Assembly (NCBI GenBank): GCA_021836225.1
Contig: JAKBJA010000026.1
Location: 1 to 64,000 of the forward strand
Reading direction: 5' to 3'
DNA: 64,000 nt
Source of the DNA: Pseudomonadota bacterium
Lineage (GTDB): Bacteria; Pseudomonadota; Gammaproteobacteria; Burkholderiales; Thiobacillaceae
A program made the position numbers and the translations under genes. The notes under the pieces are model-generated. The model was not told the origin of the DNA, did no database searches, and saw only the letters and a list, made by a program, of their open reading frames with translations. Shown in pieces: positions 62,725 to 64,000 of this stretch (positions within the stretch are counted from its first letter, which is position 1; every line of letters starts with the position of its first letter).

Positions 62725-64000
62725 GTGCCTTGCCCGATGTCCTTCCCGTGACTGCGCCACGCAATAGCTGGGGGCTGCCCGCTGGCATGACAGCAGGTAT
62801 CCTGCTGCTGCTCATCGCTGGGTTCTGGCCGACACTCTATTCGATGATCGAGATTTGGGATCGATCGGAAACCTATACGCATGGCTACCTGATTTTTCCC
62901 ATCAGCGCCTGGCTCATCTGGCGCAAGCGAGCGGAACTGGCGCGGATTCGGCCGTATCCCGATCTGCGCGGGCTGATTCTGCTGGCTGCGGCCGGTGCAG
63001 CCTGGTTGCTGGCCGATGCCGGCAGTGTCAATGTGGTCGCGCAGTATGCGGTCATTGCCATGTTGATCGCGGCAGTGTGGGCGTTGCTGGGATGGACATT
63101 CGTACGGACGGCATTCTTCCCGCTGATGTTCCTGCTGTTCGCAGTGCCGGTGGGCGAATTCCTGATTCAGCCGCTGATGGGCGTGACCGCCGATTTCGCC
63201 GTGACATTGCTGCAGGTCACCGGCATCCCGGTCTACCGCGAAGGCACGTTCTTCAGCATTCCCAGCGGTGACTGGTCGGTCGTCGAGGCGTGTTCCGGCC
63301 TGCGCTACCTCATTGCCTCCATCACCCTGGGCAGTCTGTATGCCTATCTCACCTATCGGTCATGGGGGCGTCGGTTCGTCTTCGCGGTCTTGTCGGGCAT
63401 CGTGCCGATATTTGCCAACGGGATTCGCGCCTACATGATCGTCATGATCGGTCATCTTGCGGGCATGAAATACGCGGTCGGTGTGGATCACCTGATCTAT
63501 GGCTGGGTTTTCTTCGGTGTCGTCATGCTGCTGCTGTTCTGGATCGGCAGCTTCTGGCGCGAGGATGACCAGCCAGAGTCCGGTGTTGCAACGCCGGTTA
63601 CAGCGAATTCGAGCCGTTCATACGCTAAGATGGCCCTGCCGGTGGCGATCGCCACGCTGCTGATCGCCGGGCTTTGGCCCGCTTATGCCGCCTGGCTCAA
63701 TGCCCGGTCGTTGCCGGCCATGCCCGCATTGCAGATCGAGGCGCAGGGCGGCTGGCAGCCCGGTGAGGCCTTCACCACCTGGGTGCCGCACTGGGTTGGC
63801 GCCGACCGGACGTTGCGCCAGTCCTATATGCAGGCCGGACAAAAAGTGCTGCTGGAGCTGAATTATTATGCGACCCAGCGGCAGGGTGCCGAACTGATCA
63901 ATTCGCAGAATTACATGGTCAGCCAGTCAAAAAATGAGCACTGGATCAATATCGGCGAGAAACAACGCACCGTGGATATTGCCGGGCAGCCCCGCCAGGC
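62721..64000 (+). CDS. xrtA: Exosortase A (XrtA) fused to EpsI domain, 3' end outside window
   Basis: An open frame of 426 codons runs to the window end. Residues 1-275 form an eight-helix exosortase. The transpeptidase-like site is intact: Cys191 in EACSGLRY, Arg236 in FANGIRA, and His257 in DHLIYGW. After a linker near 290-310 and one more helix (MALPVAIATLLIAGLWPAY), an EpsI-type domain starts (ALQIEAQGGW, LNYYATQRQGAELINSQN). Exosortase A cleaves PEP-CTERM tails and attaches proteins to exported glycan. Starts in the stop of the glycosyltransferase gene. Confidence 0.93.
   Translation, partial: MSALPDVLPVTAPRNSWGLPAGMTAGILLLLIAGFWPTLYSMIEIWDRSETYTHGYLIFPISAWLIWRKRAELARIRPYPDLRGLILLAAAGAAWLLADAGSVNVVAQYAVIAMLIAAVWALLGWTFVRTAFFPLMFLLFAVPVGEFLIQPLMGVTADFAVTLLQVTGIPVYREGTFFSIPSGDWSVVEACSGLRYLIASITLGSLYAYLTYRSWGRRFVFAVLSGIVPIFANGIRAYMIVMIGHLAGMKYAVGVDHLIYGWVFFGVVMLLLFWIGSFWREDDQPESGVATPVTANSSRSYAKMALPVAIATLLIAGLWPAYAAWLNARSLPAMPALQIEAQGGWQPGEAFTTWVPHWVGADRTLRQSYMQAGQKVLLELNYYATQRQGAELINSQNYMVSQSKNEHWINIGEKQRTVDIAGQPRQ

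Overview
The window is a GC-rich chromosomal segment, most probably from a betaproteobacterium of the Nitrosomonadales/Thiobacillaceae type. This rests on gene content and order (gatCAB divergent from mreBCD-mrdA-rodA-rlpA, a carboxypeptidase-like gene, dat, ybeD, lipB, lipA, and an XrtA/PEP-CTERM exopolysaccharide locus). Genus level is a guess. No tRNA, rRNA or CRISPR array was seen.

Layout. 1-3.0 kb is accessory: the right end of an IS3-family insertion sequence cuts into an OLD-family nuclease gene and gives the remainder a new in-frame start, followed by a DUF2130 coiled-coil protein. 3.3-14 kb holds envelope and stress genes: a PEBP-like protein, a P3A proton ATPase, a universal stress protein, YceH, a small coiled-coil protein, a YajG-like lipoprotein, an ECF sigma/anti-sigma pair behind a secreted lipoprotein, and a potassium channel with a second RCK protein. 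14.0-16.7 kb encodes a large soluble Cache-CheW protein. From 22.9 kb down to 16.7 kb on the minus strand runs a tightly overlapped operon: a 63-aa exported peptide, a membrane desaturase, an EamA transporter, a metallo-hydrolase, a PAS-GGDEF-EAL protein and an unknown protein. It is preceded by a clear ykkC-class (guanidine-I type) riboswitch.

23.1-29.1 kb carries a P-loop ATPase with homoserine O-succinyltransferase, then a ~219-bp inverted-repeat element, then a Mla/Ttg2-like ABC lipid transporter (STAS-permease, ATPase, MCE protein, lipoprotein). 29.2-33.3 kb has a TauE/SafE-like protein, an AmpG-like MFS protein and exodeoxyribonuclease III in one minus operon, divergent from pyrE. 33.4-45.8 kb is the gatCAB and cell-shape/peptidoglycan block. 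In it, a DacC-like protein has lost all three canonical penicillin-binding active-site motifs. Between lipB and lipA (45.8-48.3 kb) sit a divergent TrpD-like protein, a Rieske ferredoxin, a TlpA-like thioredoxin and an unknown exported protein. 49.4-52.4 kb is a minus operon (MazG-like hydrolase, 2Fe-2S ferredoxin, hydrolase, NodIJ-type ABC exporter).

52.5-64.0 kb is the XrtA exopolysaccharide/protein-sorting locus: export protein, chain-length determinant, tyrosine autokinase, outer-membrane barrel, AAA ATPase, UDP-GlcNAc 2-epimerase, polysaccharide deacetylase, FemAB protein, glycosyltransferase and exosortase A fused to an EpsI domain and cut by the window end. Two -24/-12 (sigma-54) promoter sequences precede the export gene and the ATPase gene, in line with the known sigma-54 control of such loci. 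The ykkC riboswitch with its unusual downstream genes, the degenerate carboxypeptidase and the TrpD-like gene are the observations most worth following.
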